A DNA stretch of 11,673 bases from Prevotellaceae bacterium UBA4361 (GCA_002393575.1 DGSN01000004.1:4591-16263), one strand, 5' to 3'; positions 1-6,716 are shown, counted from the stretch's first letter. Numbers and translations are program-made. Notes: generated from the letters alone by a model not told the origin.

Positions 1-105
1 AAGGACAAAGAACAAGGAACAACGTTGTAAGCGAAAATTCTAATAAATCCTTAAAATCCCTGATTAAAAACTCAAAAACTTAAAAACTTAAGAACTCAAA
101 AACTT
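1..105 (+). repeat. Low-complexity leader module (copy A) upstream of the pectinesterase
   Basis: The gene-free start of the window is repetitive. Positions 5-25 are three related heptamers of the type acaaaga. Positions 18-72 form a module that recurs almost unchanged, as the reverse complement, at 11628-11673, differing mainly by an 8-nt insertion around 40. A partial relative lies at 8457-8501. Positions 66-105 are five back-to-back octamers related to aaaaactt. In this copy and in the one at the window end the module reads in the same direction relative to the following gene, so it could be a 5' leader. No clear TAnnTTTG promoter box is visible here. Confidence 0.75.
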
Positions 106-119
106 ATTCTATCATTTGT

Positions 120-1115
120 ATGAAAAAGAATCTTTTTTTATTGGTATGGGCATTTTTATGCCTGAGTGTTACAAATGCTTTGGCTCAGGAGAAGCCGTTC
201 AACTTAGTAGTGGCACAGGATGGTAGCGGAGATTTCCGCACCGTGCAGGAAGCCATCAATGCAGTGCCAGATATGCGCAAGAAGTATCGCACCACCATTC
301 TCATCAAGGCAGGAACGTACAAGGAGAAGATTGTCATTGCCGAGAGCAAGCAAGCCGTGTCGCTCATCGGAGAAGGCAATGTGGTGCTCACTTACGACGA
401 CTATGCCTCGAAGCACAATCGCTTTGGTGAGGAGATGGGAACATCTGGCTCTGCGTCTATTTATATATATGGTGACGACCTCTATGCAGAGAATGTGACC
501 TTCGAGAATTCGGCAGGTCCTGTGGGACAGGCAGTGGCAGCCTTCGTTAGTGGCGACAGGGCTATGTTCAAGAATTGCCGATTCAAGGGACATCAGGACA
601 CGCTCTACACCTACGGAAAGACCTCGCGTCAGTATTATGAGAACTGCTACATTGAGGGAACCGTGGATTTCATCTTTGGGTGGTCGGAAGCCGTGTTCAA
701 CCGATGCACGATTTGCAGTATTGGCAAAGGCTATCTCACCGCACCATCCACAGACGAAGGTCGTCCTTACGGCTACATCTTCTACGATTGCGACTTGGTG
801 GCAAAGGAAGGGGTAAAGGATGTCTATCTGTCACGTCCTTGGCGACCATACGGACAGGCAGTCTATATCCGCTGCAACATGGGAAGCCATATCAAAGCAG
901 AAGGTTGGCACAATTGGGGAAGCAAGGAAAAGGAAAAGACAGCTTACTATGCTGAGTATCAGAGCAAGGGTCCTGGAGGCGACACCAGCAAGCGTGCTGC
1001 TTTCGGCCACGTGTTGACCGACATTTCCAAGTACGACATTCAGAAGGTGCTGGCTGGTAATGATGGATGGAACCCTTCCGTTGAGGGCAATGCCTTGCTG
1101 ACTATTAAACGATGA
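120..1115 (+). CDS. Secreted pectin methylesterase (carbohydrate esterase family 8 type)
   Basis: The product should remove methyl esters from homogalacturonan, giving pectate and methanol, in the periplasm or at the cell surface. Residues 1-22 are a signal peptide (hydrophobic core LFLLVWAFLCLSV, cleavage near ALAQ). The rest matches the right-handed beta-helix pectinesterase family along its length, including the QDGSGDFRTVQEAI start. The catalytic set is present: Q137 in GQAVA, Q159-D160 in GHQDTLY (general acid), D183 in the VDFIFG motif (nucleophile), and R239/W241 in LSRPW, which usually reads LGRPW. The length of 331 aa is normal for a single-domain bacterial enzyme. The ATG at 120 is the only start giving a signal peptide, and no Shine-Dalgarno is seen, as usual in Bacteroidetes. 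It is followed after 17 nt by a second esterase, so co-transcription is likely. Confidence 0.96.
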   Translation: MKKNLFLLVWAFLCLSVTNALAQEKPFNLVVAQDGSGDFRTVQEAINAVPDMRKKYRTTILIKAGTYKEKIVIAESKQAVSLIGEGNVVLTYDDYASKHNRFGEEMGTSGSASIYIYGDDLYAENVTFENSAGPVGQAVAAFVSGDRAMFKNCRFKGHQDTLYTYGKTSRQYYENCYIEGTVDFIFGWSEAVFNRCTICSIGKGYLTAPSTDEGRPYGYIFYDCDLVAKEGVKDVYLSRPWRPYGQAVYIRCNMGSHIKAEGWHNWGSKEKEKTAYYAEYQSKGPGGDTSKRAAFGHVLTDISKYDIQKVLAGNDGWNPSVEGNALLTIKR

Positions 1116-1191
1116 AAAGTTAAAAGTTAAAAATGAAAACGCTTCACACTCAACGCTTCACGCTCCACGCTTCACACTTCACGCTCCGCGT
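1115..1191 (+). repeat. Phased heptamer array spanning a stop codon, a start codon and a signal-peptide N-region
   Basis: Eleven consecutive 7-nt units run without a break from 1115 to 1191. The first three are A-rich (aaaagtt twice, then one unit ending in the start codon ATG at 1133-1135), the fourth is transitional, and the remaining seven are variants of ttcacgc such as tccacgc and tcaacgc. The array begins on the last base of the pectinesterase stop codon. Since 3 x 7 nt equals 7 codons, the coding part gives a 7-residue protein repeat starting TLH. Confidence 0.85.
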
Positions 1192-2071
1192 TCTCTTCTT
1201 GACGACTCTATTTCTGAGTATCTGTATGGGACTGTCAGCACGGAAGAAACCCGTGATGGTCATCATCACGGCAGGACAGTCGAACACAGACGGACGAGTG
1301 AGCAACGACGAGTTGCCCGACGACATCAAGGAACGAGGCTACAAGCATTGTTGGTGGTCGTATGGCAGTGGAGCCGTTTCTGGCAATGGACACTTCGAAC
1401 CGTTCTGGCCGCGTGTGGCAAAGACCGACAACACAGAGCGTTGGGGCTACGACGCAGTAGTCTATTACCTTCTGGACCAACAAGTGAAACGTGACTTTTA
1501 TGTTATCAAAGAGTCGCTGGGCGGAACAGCCATCGACACAGCTTGCGTCAGCACCAACAGCATGTATTGGAGTGCATCGCCAGCTTTCCTTGCCTCCACA
1601 CCAGCCGCAGACAAAGGAGGAAAATCATTGCTGAAAGCCTTCACCGAGAACATCGGAGCCTGTATCGACAATGAATTGTCACGACACAAAGGCGGTTTCG
1701 ACATTAAGGCATTCCTTTGGCACCAGGGCGAAAGCGACAAGGCGATGGCTGACCACTACTATGACAACCTGAAAGCCGTAGTGGCATACGTGCGCACCTA
1801 TCTGGTGGAGAAAACTGGCAATGAGCGTTATGCCCATCTGCCCTTCATCTGCGGCACATACTCAGCCCAAAGCAGAGGACGTAGCGAACAAGTGGTGCAG
1901 GCTTTGCATCGTTTGGCAGAAGAAGATGCCGACTTTCATGTAGTGGATGCCAGCGACCTCAGCATACAACGCGACCATTTGCACTTCGATGCAAAAGGTG
2001 CAGAACAGTTAGGAAGGAGAATGTATGAACGACTCATCCAAACGATGGGAGAACGGGTAAGTGAAAAATGA
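1133..2071 (+). CDS. Secreted SGNH-type carbohydrate esterase (sialate O-acetylesterase-like / CE6-like)
   Basis: This probably removes acetyl groups from plant or host glycans outside the cytoplasm. The SGNH blocks are visible: nucleophile S50 in AGQSN, the SLGGTAID block near 128-135, the WHQGESD motif at 196-202, and D281/H284 in DHLHFD as catalytic acid and base. This pattern fits the SASA/DUF303 superfamily that includes CE6 acetylxylan esterases and sialate O-acetylesterases; substrate cannot be read from sequence. Residues 20-36 form the hydrophobic core of a signal peptide. The preceding 19 residues are encoded by a heptamer repeat array, so the N-region is unusual, but no later ATG would retain the hydrophobic core (next Met is residue 32). 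The last codons also lie in a repeat array. It follows the pectinesterase by 17 nt, suggesting joint action on methylated and acetylated pectin or xylan. Confidence 0.88.
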   Translation: MKTLHTQRFTLHASHFTLRVLFLTTLFLSICMGLSARKKPVMVIITAGQSNTDGRVSNDELPDDIKERGYKHCWWSYGSGAVSGNGHFEPFWPRVAKTDNTERWGYDAVVYYLLDQQVKRDFYVIKESLGGTAIDTACVSTNSMYWSASPAFLASTPAADKGGKSLLKAFTENIGACIDNELSRHKGGFDIKAFLWHQGESDKAMADHYYDNLKAVVAYVRTYLVEKTGNERYAHLPFICGTYSAQSRGRSEQVVQALHRLAEEDADFHVVDASDLSIQRDHLHFDAKGAEQLGRRMYERLIQTMGERVSEK

Positions 2072-2118
2072 AAAATTCAACGTGAAGCGTGACGCGAAAA
2101 GAAACAACGATTTTTCAT
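2060..2118. terminator. Heptamer array plus inverted repeat between convergent genes
   Basis: Positions 2060-2108 are seven phased heptamers (types agtgaaa, cgtgaag, cgtgacg) spanning the esterase stop codon at 2069-2071. Relative to the array at 1143-1191 the unit is in reverse-complement sense. A perfect 9-bp inverted repeat (atgaaaaat at 2068-2076, atttttcat at 2110-2118) brackets most of it. As the next gene lies convergently on the minus strand, this could end transcription from both sides. The stem is A/T only, so terminator function is tentative. Confidence 0.4.
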
Positions 2119-2157
2119 AATTCTATGTTTTTAATGTGATTTTATTATTCAATAAGA

Positions 2158-2170
2158 CATCGGTACGATG
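2158..2170 (-). terminator. Small hairpin just after the last envelope-operon gene
   Basis: On the minus strand the sequence CATCG-TAC-CGATG forms a 5-bp hairpin three bases beyond the stop codon at 2175-2173. It is followed by the T-containing stretch TCTTATTG. It is short and the T tract is interrupted, so this is at best a weak intrinsic terminator. Confidence 0.3.
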
Positions 2171-2172
2171 GT

Positions 2173-2646
2173 TCATTCTTTCATTTCCTCTACCTTGCGA
2201 TAGAACATATAGCATTTTTGATGATTAGATGCATCAATCACTGTTAGAACTTCCATTGCTTTTGTGAAGCCAATAGAGTTTTCTTTGATGATATCCGTAA
2301 TCTCTTCGATGGTCTTTTCTTCTTTTACCTTTTCAGTGGTACGGATAATTGTTTCACTTTGGCTTGTGATAAGTCCTCCGAGATATTGGCTCGTCTGCCT
2401 TTGACTTTTCACTTGTGCAATACGGTTCCTTGCCGTTTCTGATTGTCCATTGTCGGCAACGAGAACAACAGAGAGTAAATAGTTGTTTTCGTAGTCGGAT
2501 ACGACTTTCACTCCCTCAAATGGTTCAGCCTTGTACATACGCACAAGGAAATTGGTGAGTGCAACTTTTTCCTGATTATAGCTTTGCGAGAAAGCATACA
2601 GAGTGATTGTCATGCACACAAGGGATAGGAACAACTTTTTCATCAT
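2173..2646 (-). CDS. Small exported protein of unknown function, last gene of the envelope operon
   Basis: I do not recognise a family. Residues 1-20 are a clear signal peptide (MMKKLFLSLVCMTITLYAFS, then Q), so the roughly 137-residue mature protein should be in the periplasm or attached to the envelope. There is no lipobox cysteine at the cleavage site. The mature part is charged, with a likely helical Lys/Glu/Thr-rich stretch around 85-120 and a short C-terminal segment containing KCYMFYRKVEE. The start codon overlaps the stop of the upstream gene in an ATGA arrangement (ATG 2646-2644, TGA 2645-2643), which implies translational coupling. A second ATG at 2643 is equally possible. The tight packing places it functionally with the exported proteins encoded upstream. 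Confidence 0.75.
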   Translation of the reverse strand: MMKKLFLSLVCMTITLYAFSQSYNQEKVALTNFLVRMYKAEPFEGVKVVSDYENNYLLSVVLVADNGQSETARNRIAQVKSQRQTSQYLGGLITSQSETIIRTTEKVKEEKTIEEITDIIKENSIGFTKAMEVLTVIDASNHQKCYMFYRKVEEMKE

Positions 2647-3059
2647 GCTGACAATGAGTGATTGACGACCTTTCTTTCAAAAAATTGTTGAAAGTCTTGT
2701 CCATAGTAATCTTTTAAAACATCCCAAGATTGCTTGAAAAGTGGAGGGGTACATTCTGTTTGCATTCCCTCAATCCACAATTTCCATACTTTATCAGTAA
2801 TGGCTTTATCTTTCCATAAATGATACTCCTCGCTACAAAGGTCAAAGTACAGACGCATATATTTTTTTGTTATGACATCAATTTTGGCTGTACCATCAAT
2901 AATTCCATCGGGCATTTTCAGAAAGATTTCTTGATACCTGCGTGTGTACTCTGCATACATTCGTAGCCTATTCTGCTTATTTGCATTAATTTGGGTGCAA
3001 ATGATTGCTGCAACTGCAACAATAAGTATTCCTAATTGAATAATGTCTGCTATTGCCAT
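2643..3059 (-). CDS. Single-pass membrane protein of unknown function in the envelope operon
   Basis: The 138-residue product begins with one membrane segment (about residues 6-24, IIQLGILIVAVAAIICTQI). A soluble helical domain with basic residues straight after the membrane (NANKQNRLR) follows, so the domain should face the cytoplasm. The phrases RRYQEIFLKMP, YFDLCSEEYHLW and VWKLWIEGM resemble a widespread type of small membrane-anchored helical protein, but I cannot name the family with confidence. It lies 8 nt downstream of the FlgT-like gene and shares an ATGA overlap with the next gene. Its inner-membrane placement could link cytoplasm and periplasm for the operon's exported partners; that is inference only. 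Confidence 0.75.
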   Translation of the reverse strand: MAIADIIQLGILIVAVAAIICTQINANKQNRLRMYAEYTRRYQEIFLKMPDGIIDGTAKIDVITKKYMRLYFDLCSEEYHLWKDKAITDKVWKLWIEGMQTECTPPLFKQSWDVLKDYYGQDFQQFFERKVVNHSLSA

Positions 3060-3067
3060 AAGTTATT

Positions 3068-4429
3068 CTATTTTTTATAGGTTGGTATAATATTGAATTT
3101 TGATATTTTGCTTAATTCGTCAAGCGTATAACCTAATAGAAAATCTATTATAGTGATTTTTTGCCCTTCATGGTTAGGTGCAAAAAAAGGGAACCTCATA
3201 CCTGAATAATAATCAAAATCATCTTGAAATATTACAAAAGTATCGATATGCCAATAGTTATCATAAATCTGAGAGTCACTAACAACATGTTTATTTAAAC
3301 CAACTCTACGTTCAACATTTTCTTCTTTATATAAAACTTCGGGAAGATAGATATAAGTATGAGATTCTCTTATGTCTTTGTCCCTAAAAAGAACACTTCC
3401 ATTCTTGTCATTTAATGAGAACAACAAGCATGTTCTTCGTGGAAGTGCTCCTATTTCTGATCCCCTAGTTAGTACTTGTATAGGTCCGTCATCAATTTCA
3501 ATATCACGAACTTTACTAATATCTTCATCTTCGTGCCATGCCTCTCTTAATTTAGGAAGATATGTATTTATACCATCTGTTAGTGTAAAATTACAACAAT
3601 TCTTAAAAACTTCATCACGTAAGACCATCATATAAGAAGAAAACTTTGTTGTATGTTCCTTATCATCATCATGCAAATAAAAACGAATCTCATTATCTTC
3701 GCCATTTGGATAATAACAGTGTATACATTTGAATTTAAATCCTTGTTTTATCAACATTTTAACATCGCTGGGTGGTACTGATAATGCGTTCAATGTGTTT
3801 CTGAGCAATTCATAACAAACAGTATAGTTTTTATTGGCGATTGCATAAATGGTAATAGGAACAAAGTACAGATTTTCGTGATCTACATATTTTGGCTCAC
3901 CCACTTCTAATCCATAGTCAAAAATAGTGGGGATTATAGGTTTTAATTGGCTTAATAAGTGTTCAAGAGCAATGTCTTGATTCTTTTTGTTTAGCTGTTG
4001 TATCTTTATGTTCATTGCAAATGTAGCACCCGCCAACTCTGCTTCAGAACCTTTCGATTTTGCATATTCTATCAATTTTCCGATTGATACGATGGCTTGT
4101 AAGGACACAGACCATTTGCCGTTGGTTTCTTCTTGTGACAAATAATTGAAACTTTTGATATTCCCTGTTGATACTGAAACTATCTCATCCTTAACGAGGT
4201 TGTCGTTAAGAATGGTTGTGTTAGAAGACACAAATGTTCCATATGTCTGTTCAATAGCACTACGAAGAGCCACTTTTGTGGCTTCGTCCTTTGTGGGGCC
4301 CTCGCCTGATACCACAAGTGATACTTCATTGTTTTTGTCGTCTTGTGCATAGCTCATGGAGCCTGCCGACCCTGCAATCAGCATCAGTCCTACCAATGCC
4401 AATTTTTTGAATGACATAAGATTTACCAT
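3068..4429 (-). CDS. Exported protein with an N-terminal FlgT/LPP20-like domain
   Basis: Residues 1-29 are a signal peptide ending SMSYAQ. Residues about 35-118 (VVSGEGPTKDEATKVALRSA, then IVSVSTGNIKSF and GKWSVSLQAIVSIG) look like the small alpha/beta domain of the LPP20 and flagellar FlgT N-terminal families. These occur in envelope accessory proteins, some of them in motility machines. The remaining 330 residues are not recognised; they look mixed alpha/beta and carry a CIHCYYPNGED segment. The first ATG (4429) overlaps the upstream gene by 7 nt. The in-frame ATG at 4417, giving MSFKKLALVG, makes a more ordinary signal peptide and is a good alternative start. The gene is visibly the most AT-rich in the window. 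The domain call is from sequence style, moderately sure; function unknown. Confidence 0.72.
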   Translation of the reverse strand: MVNLMSFKKLALVGLMLIAGSAGSMSYAQDDKNNEVSLVVSGEGPTKDEATKVALRSAIEQTYGTFVSSNTTILNDNLVKDEIVSVSTGNIKSFNYLSQEETNGKWSVSLQAIVSIGKLIEYAKSKGSEAELAGATFAMNIKIQQLNKKNQDIALEHLLSQLKPIIPTIFDYGLEVGEPKYVDHENLYFVPITIYAIANKNYTVCYELLRNTLNALSVPPSDVKMLIKQGFKFKCIHCYYPNGEDNEIRFYLHDDDKEHTTKFSSYMMVLRDEVFKNCCNFTLTDGINTYLPKLREAWHEDEDISKVRDIEIDDGPIQVLTRGSEIGALPRRTCLLFSLNDKNGSVLFRDKDIRESHTYIYLPEVLYKEENVERRVGLNKHVVSDSQIYDNYWHIDTFVIFQDDFDYYSGMRFPFFAPNHEGQKITIIDFLLGYTLDELSKISKFNIIPTYKK

Positions 4430-5442
4430 AAAATAATTCTGTTATAGTTTATAGTTCTTGTTATTACTTTGGGTTGATTCTTTGCATAGGTAATGGCAAC
4501 GTCACGGGCTGCCTTGAGGTACATTCTTTGTGTCTGTACTCGGTCTTCGTGTTCTTTGACTTGTTGTGCCCATAGTCGTTTTTCGCGCTTGATATTGTCT
4601 TGATATACCAGCATTTCGTGTTCCCATTCTCTGCGGTCTATCTCGTTCATTTTGTTGGTGATTTCTCGTAGAAAAGATGCTGCTTGCTGTTGGCATGAAG
4701 CATCAACGTGGATTTGTTGCAAAAGACTTGTAGCCTCCATCGCACCCTCTTTGGTGGGATTCTTAGCCCATGCTGCGCGTGCTTGATTCAGAAAACCAGC
4801 TCCTCTTGCATCAATCATATCTTTGAAAATGCTGGTGGCAAGTGTTGATGCTTTGTTGAAACAATCGGTGCAGACATCAGGAATAGAAGTCAACAGTAGT
4901 AAGGCATCTTCAAAGTTCTGTAGGGATGCTTGCTTTTTGGCTTCAGCTATCAAATCCTCACAATGGCTTTGGTAGTATGCTAGAATCTTTTCTTTTCCTT
5001 CCTGGATAAACGCTGCAATTGAAGCATTCTTAGGGTTGATATTCTTGAACGCAGAGATATAGGACTTTTCCAAGCTCTGCCCAATGCCAATGGTCGAAAT
5101 GGTCTGTTGGGAATACACCTTGTCCTCCTCAATATCTCCCAGCATGAGTATGATTTCCACTTTTTTGGATATTTTTTGAGGTGGTCCTGCAACAATGTCT
5201 TTTGAAATTACGTTAATCTTGGCTGTCAGAACGAAACGTACAAAGTTCTCATTGTCTGCAATTCCATTGGAAGAGATAATCTGAGAAAGTTTTGTTTCCA
5301 ATAGTTTGCGAGACTCGTCAGGCAGTTCCTCACTCTCGGGAACGTAAGCGTGAATTGTGATACGCCCGATGTCATTCGAACGGTCTTGTGCTTGTACGCA
5401 AAATGCATACATGAAGACGATAATCAAGAAGTAGTTTTTCAT
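4423..5442 (-). CDS. Exported alpha/beta plus helical-repeat (TPR-like) and coiled-coil protein, envelope operon
   Basis: Residues 1-18 are a signal peptide (FLIIVFMYAFCVQAQ). The domain at about 25-150 (RITIHAYVPESEEL, then NFVRFVLTAKINVIS, VEIILMLGD and SLEKSYISAF) looks like the compact fold used by CsgG/TolB/LpoB-like envelope proteins; this is a judgement by eye. Residues about 155-260 are helical with a TPR-like pattern (NFEDALLLLTSIPDVCTDCF, a CxxC at 191-194). Residues 262-320 are highly charged and probably coiled coil (REWEHEM, KREKRLWAQQ). A family name is not assigned. The stop overlaps the downstream gene by 7 nt, and the upstream gene ends 8 nt away, so co-translation is very likely. 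A periplasmic scaffold or adaptor role would fit but is not shown. Confidence 0.75.
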   Translation of the reverse strand: MKNYFLIIVFMYAFCVQAQDRSNDIGRITIHAYVPESEELPDESRKLLETKLSQIISSNGIADNENFVRFVLTAKINVISKDIVAGPPQKISKKVEIILMLGDIEEDKVYSQQTISTIGIGQSLEKSYISAFKNINPKNASIAAFIQEGKEKILAYYQSHCEDLIAEAKKQASLQNFEDALLLLTSIPDVCTDCFNKASTLATSIFKDMIDARGAGFLNQARAAWAKNPTKEGAMEATSLLQQIHVDASCQQQAASFLREITNKMNEIDRREWEHEMLVYQDNIKREKRLWAQQVKEHEDRVQTQRMYLKAARDVAITYAKNQPKVITRTINYNRIILW

Positions 5443-5450
5443 GGTCGTTT

Positions 5451-6470
5451 CTATTTTTCACCTAAAACAAGAATAGCTTCTCCCAATCCTCTCATCATCA
5501 ATTTGGATGGAATGTTGAATGGAGAGGCATTGAGGTATTTTTGCAGCCCACGTGCGAAACTTCGTGCATCTATCGCCGCACCACTTTCGTTTTTCAAAGG
5601 TATCATCACTTGCTCAAATTGTGCAAAATTTTCAGTGGCATCAGAAAGGTTGAATTGTTCCTTCACGGTGTTCTTTGTCAACCATTGCTGAATATGTCCT
5701 AACAGTTCTTCATTGTTGTATTCACTCTCCAAATCTCCATCCCAGTTGTCCCAAGTACGAATGGTGAGGACGATTTCACGTCCATTGGATTTCATGTTGG
5801 AATAGAAAACGTCGAGTTGCTTGTCAAATGGCTTGATGTGCTTTTCAACTGCTAATTGAAGCTGAACGGGGATGGCATCTGTTGTTCTATTCTCAGTTGC
5901 TGTTGAAGTGGCGATACGTTTGCTTGTGTAGGCATCGAAAGCCTCTAAAGTGAATGTAACAGAGGATGAGTTAACAACCCATCCAATCTGAATGATAATA
6001 TCGGCTTTTGCCCTGCGTTTGAGCACATCCAACGGACTTTCCGTAAGTTGTGCTCCACTTGATTTGCTGAAAGTTACATTGTCTTCTGATGTTCTTGCTG
6101 AAATATTCTTCAGTTCCATTTCAGCATCTTTAAGACTATAACCGAAACTAGTCAGCAGTTCTCCTATTTTACTTATTACAGGACTTAGTTCTAAATCCTC
6201 TTGAAATGCTTGGCGATAGTTTGGAATACGCTCCATTACACCTTGATTGTCATATTCCGTTGTGAAATAACGTTGTGTACACCAGTTGTCAGACGGAAGA
6301 ATCATCAAGGTTGGTTTCTTTTGTGAAAAAGCGAAAATAGAAAATAAAGAAAAGAATAAAACGATGATGTTTTTTAAAGAACCAGGATACGGGTTGTTAG
6401 CATTATATCTTGCTATTCTTGGTCGTTCTTCAAATTCAATGTCACAACCCTCTTCACCTTCAATGAGCAT
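5451..6470 (-). CDS. DUF6175-like exported protein with an N-terminal extension, probably fused in -1 frame to a zinc ribbon
   Basis: The main body (PTLMILPSDNWCTQRYFTTE onward) resembles the Bacteroidetes DUF6175 family, of unknown function. Segments such as RRAKADIIIQIGW and LEAFDAYTSKRIATS recall CsgG/TolB-like envelope proteins. Residues 33-50 (KNIIVLFFSLFSIFAFSQ) look like an ordinary signal peptide, yet 32 acidic and polar residues precede it. No ATG, GTG or TTG lies nearer, so the ATG at 6470 is the only start in this frame. The frame stays open upstream to an AAAAAAA run at 6527-6521, and those 17 codons (ending SSRGTKG) read like real protein. There the frame meets the zinc-ribbon ORF in -1 phase; the joined product would be 401 aa. 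It could be a true frameshift protein, a broken or mis-sequenced fusion, or a re-initiated separate gene. Confidence 0.78.
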   Translation of the reverse strand: MLIEGEEGCDIEFEERPRIARYNANNPYPGSLKNIIVLFFSLFSIFAFSQKKPTLMILPSDNWCTQRYFTTEYDNQGVMERIPNYRQAFQEDLELSPVISKIGELLTSFGYSLKDAEMELKNISARTSEDNVTFSKSSGAQLTESPLDVLKRRAKADIIIQIGWVVNSSSVTFTLEAFDAYTSKRIATSTATENRTTDAIPVQLQLAVEKHIKPFDKQLDVFYSNMKSNGREIVLTIRTWDNWDGDLESEYNNEELLGHIQQWLTKNTVKEQFNLSDATENFAQFEQVMIPLKNESGAAIDARSFARGLQKYLNASPFNIPSKLMMRGLGEAILVLGEK

Positions 6471-6499
6471 ACCTTTCGTTCCTCGTGAAGAACGAGTAC

Positions 6500-6655
6500 C
6501 TATGCGATTGGCAATTTCGATTTTTTTGAGTTACCATCTTCACCTACTCTCTTACAAACATGAAGTGTACCTATTGGGGCATTACAATGTGGACATTGAA
6601 CCAAACCTTCTTCATCAAAGGAGCGACCACAGTCATTACATGTTATTTGTGCCAT
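6500..6655 (-). CDS. Small zinc-ribbon ORF, first gene of the envelope operon
   Basis: This 51-residue ORF begins MAQITCNDCGRSFDEEG and contains CPHC, giving C6-x2-C9-x11-C21-x2-C24, a textbook zinc ribbon. It should bind one zinc ion in the cytoplasm. After residue 45 this frame runs into SKLPIA and a TAG stop (6502-6500). Sliding back one base at the AAAAAAA run instead continues into a long frame carrying the DUF6175-like protein, so this ORF is probably the N-terminal domain of a larger protein rather than a complete gene. An in-frame ATG at 6679 would add eight residues (MSASTISL); I prefer 6655 because the zinc ribbon usually sits at the extreme N-terminus. It is the gene nearest the structured leader at 6717-6962. 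Confidence 0.65.
   Translation of the reverse strand: MAQITCNDCGRSFDEEGLVQCPHCNAPIGTLHVCKRVGEDGNSKKSKLPIA
6521..6527 (-). other. Candidate -1 frameshift site, in-phase A_AAA_AAA
   Basis: On the minus strand the zinc-ribbon frame reads TCA-AAA-AAA-TCG. Seven A residues therefore sit in the X_XXY_YYZ phase used by bacterial -1 slippery sites (dnaX and many insertion sequences use A_AAA_AAG or A_AAA_AAA). Slipping back one base gives ATC-GAA-ATT and enters the open frame of the DUF6175-like protein. In that frame a TAA lies immediately upstream of the run, so it can only be entered at or after this point. A missing A in the strain or in the sequence read would look the same. Confidence 0.45.
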
Positions 6656-6679
6656 GAGTGAAATTGTTGATGCACTCAT
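6654..6679 (-). promoter_or_regulatory. Inverted repeat covering the operon's first start codon
   Basis: A perfect 7-bp inverted repeat (ATGAGTG at 6654-6660, CACTCAT at 6673-6679 on plus) with a 12-nt spacer covers both candidate ATG codons of the zinc-ribbon gene. As RNA it could fold into a hairpin hiding the starts; as DNA it could be an operator. A weak promoter-like box, one mismatch from TAnnTTTG, lies at 6707-6700 on minus. Confidence 0.3.
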
Positions 6680-6716
6680 GACTCGAAAGTGCTGTTTTTC
6701 AATAATATTAAGGCAT

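Noticed and set aside
66..105. CRISPR array
   Set aside because: The octamers have no spacers between them; the heptamer arrays elsewhere also lack spacers, and no cas gene is present.
6286..6657. 123-codon plus-strand frame opposite the zinc-ribbon and DUF6175-like frames
   Set aside because: It is antisense to two frames with clear motifs (zinc ribbon, signal peptide) and has no recognisable content.
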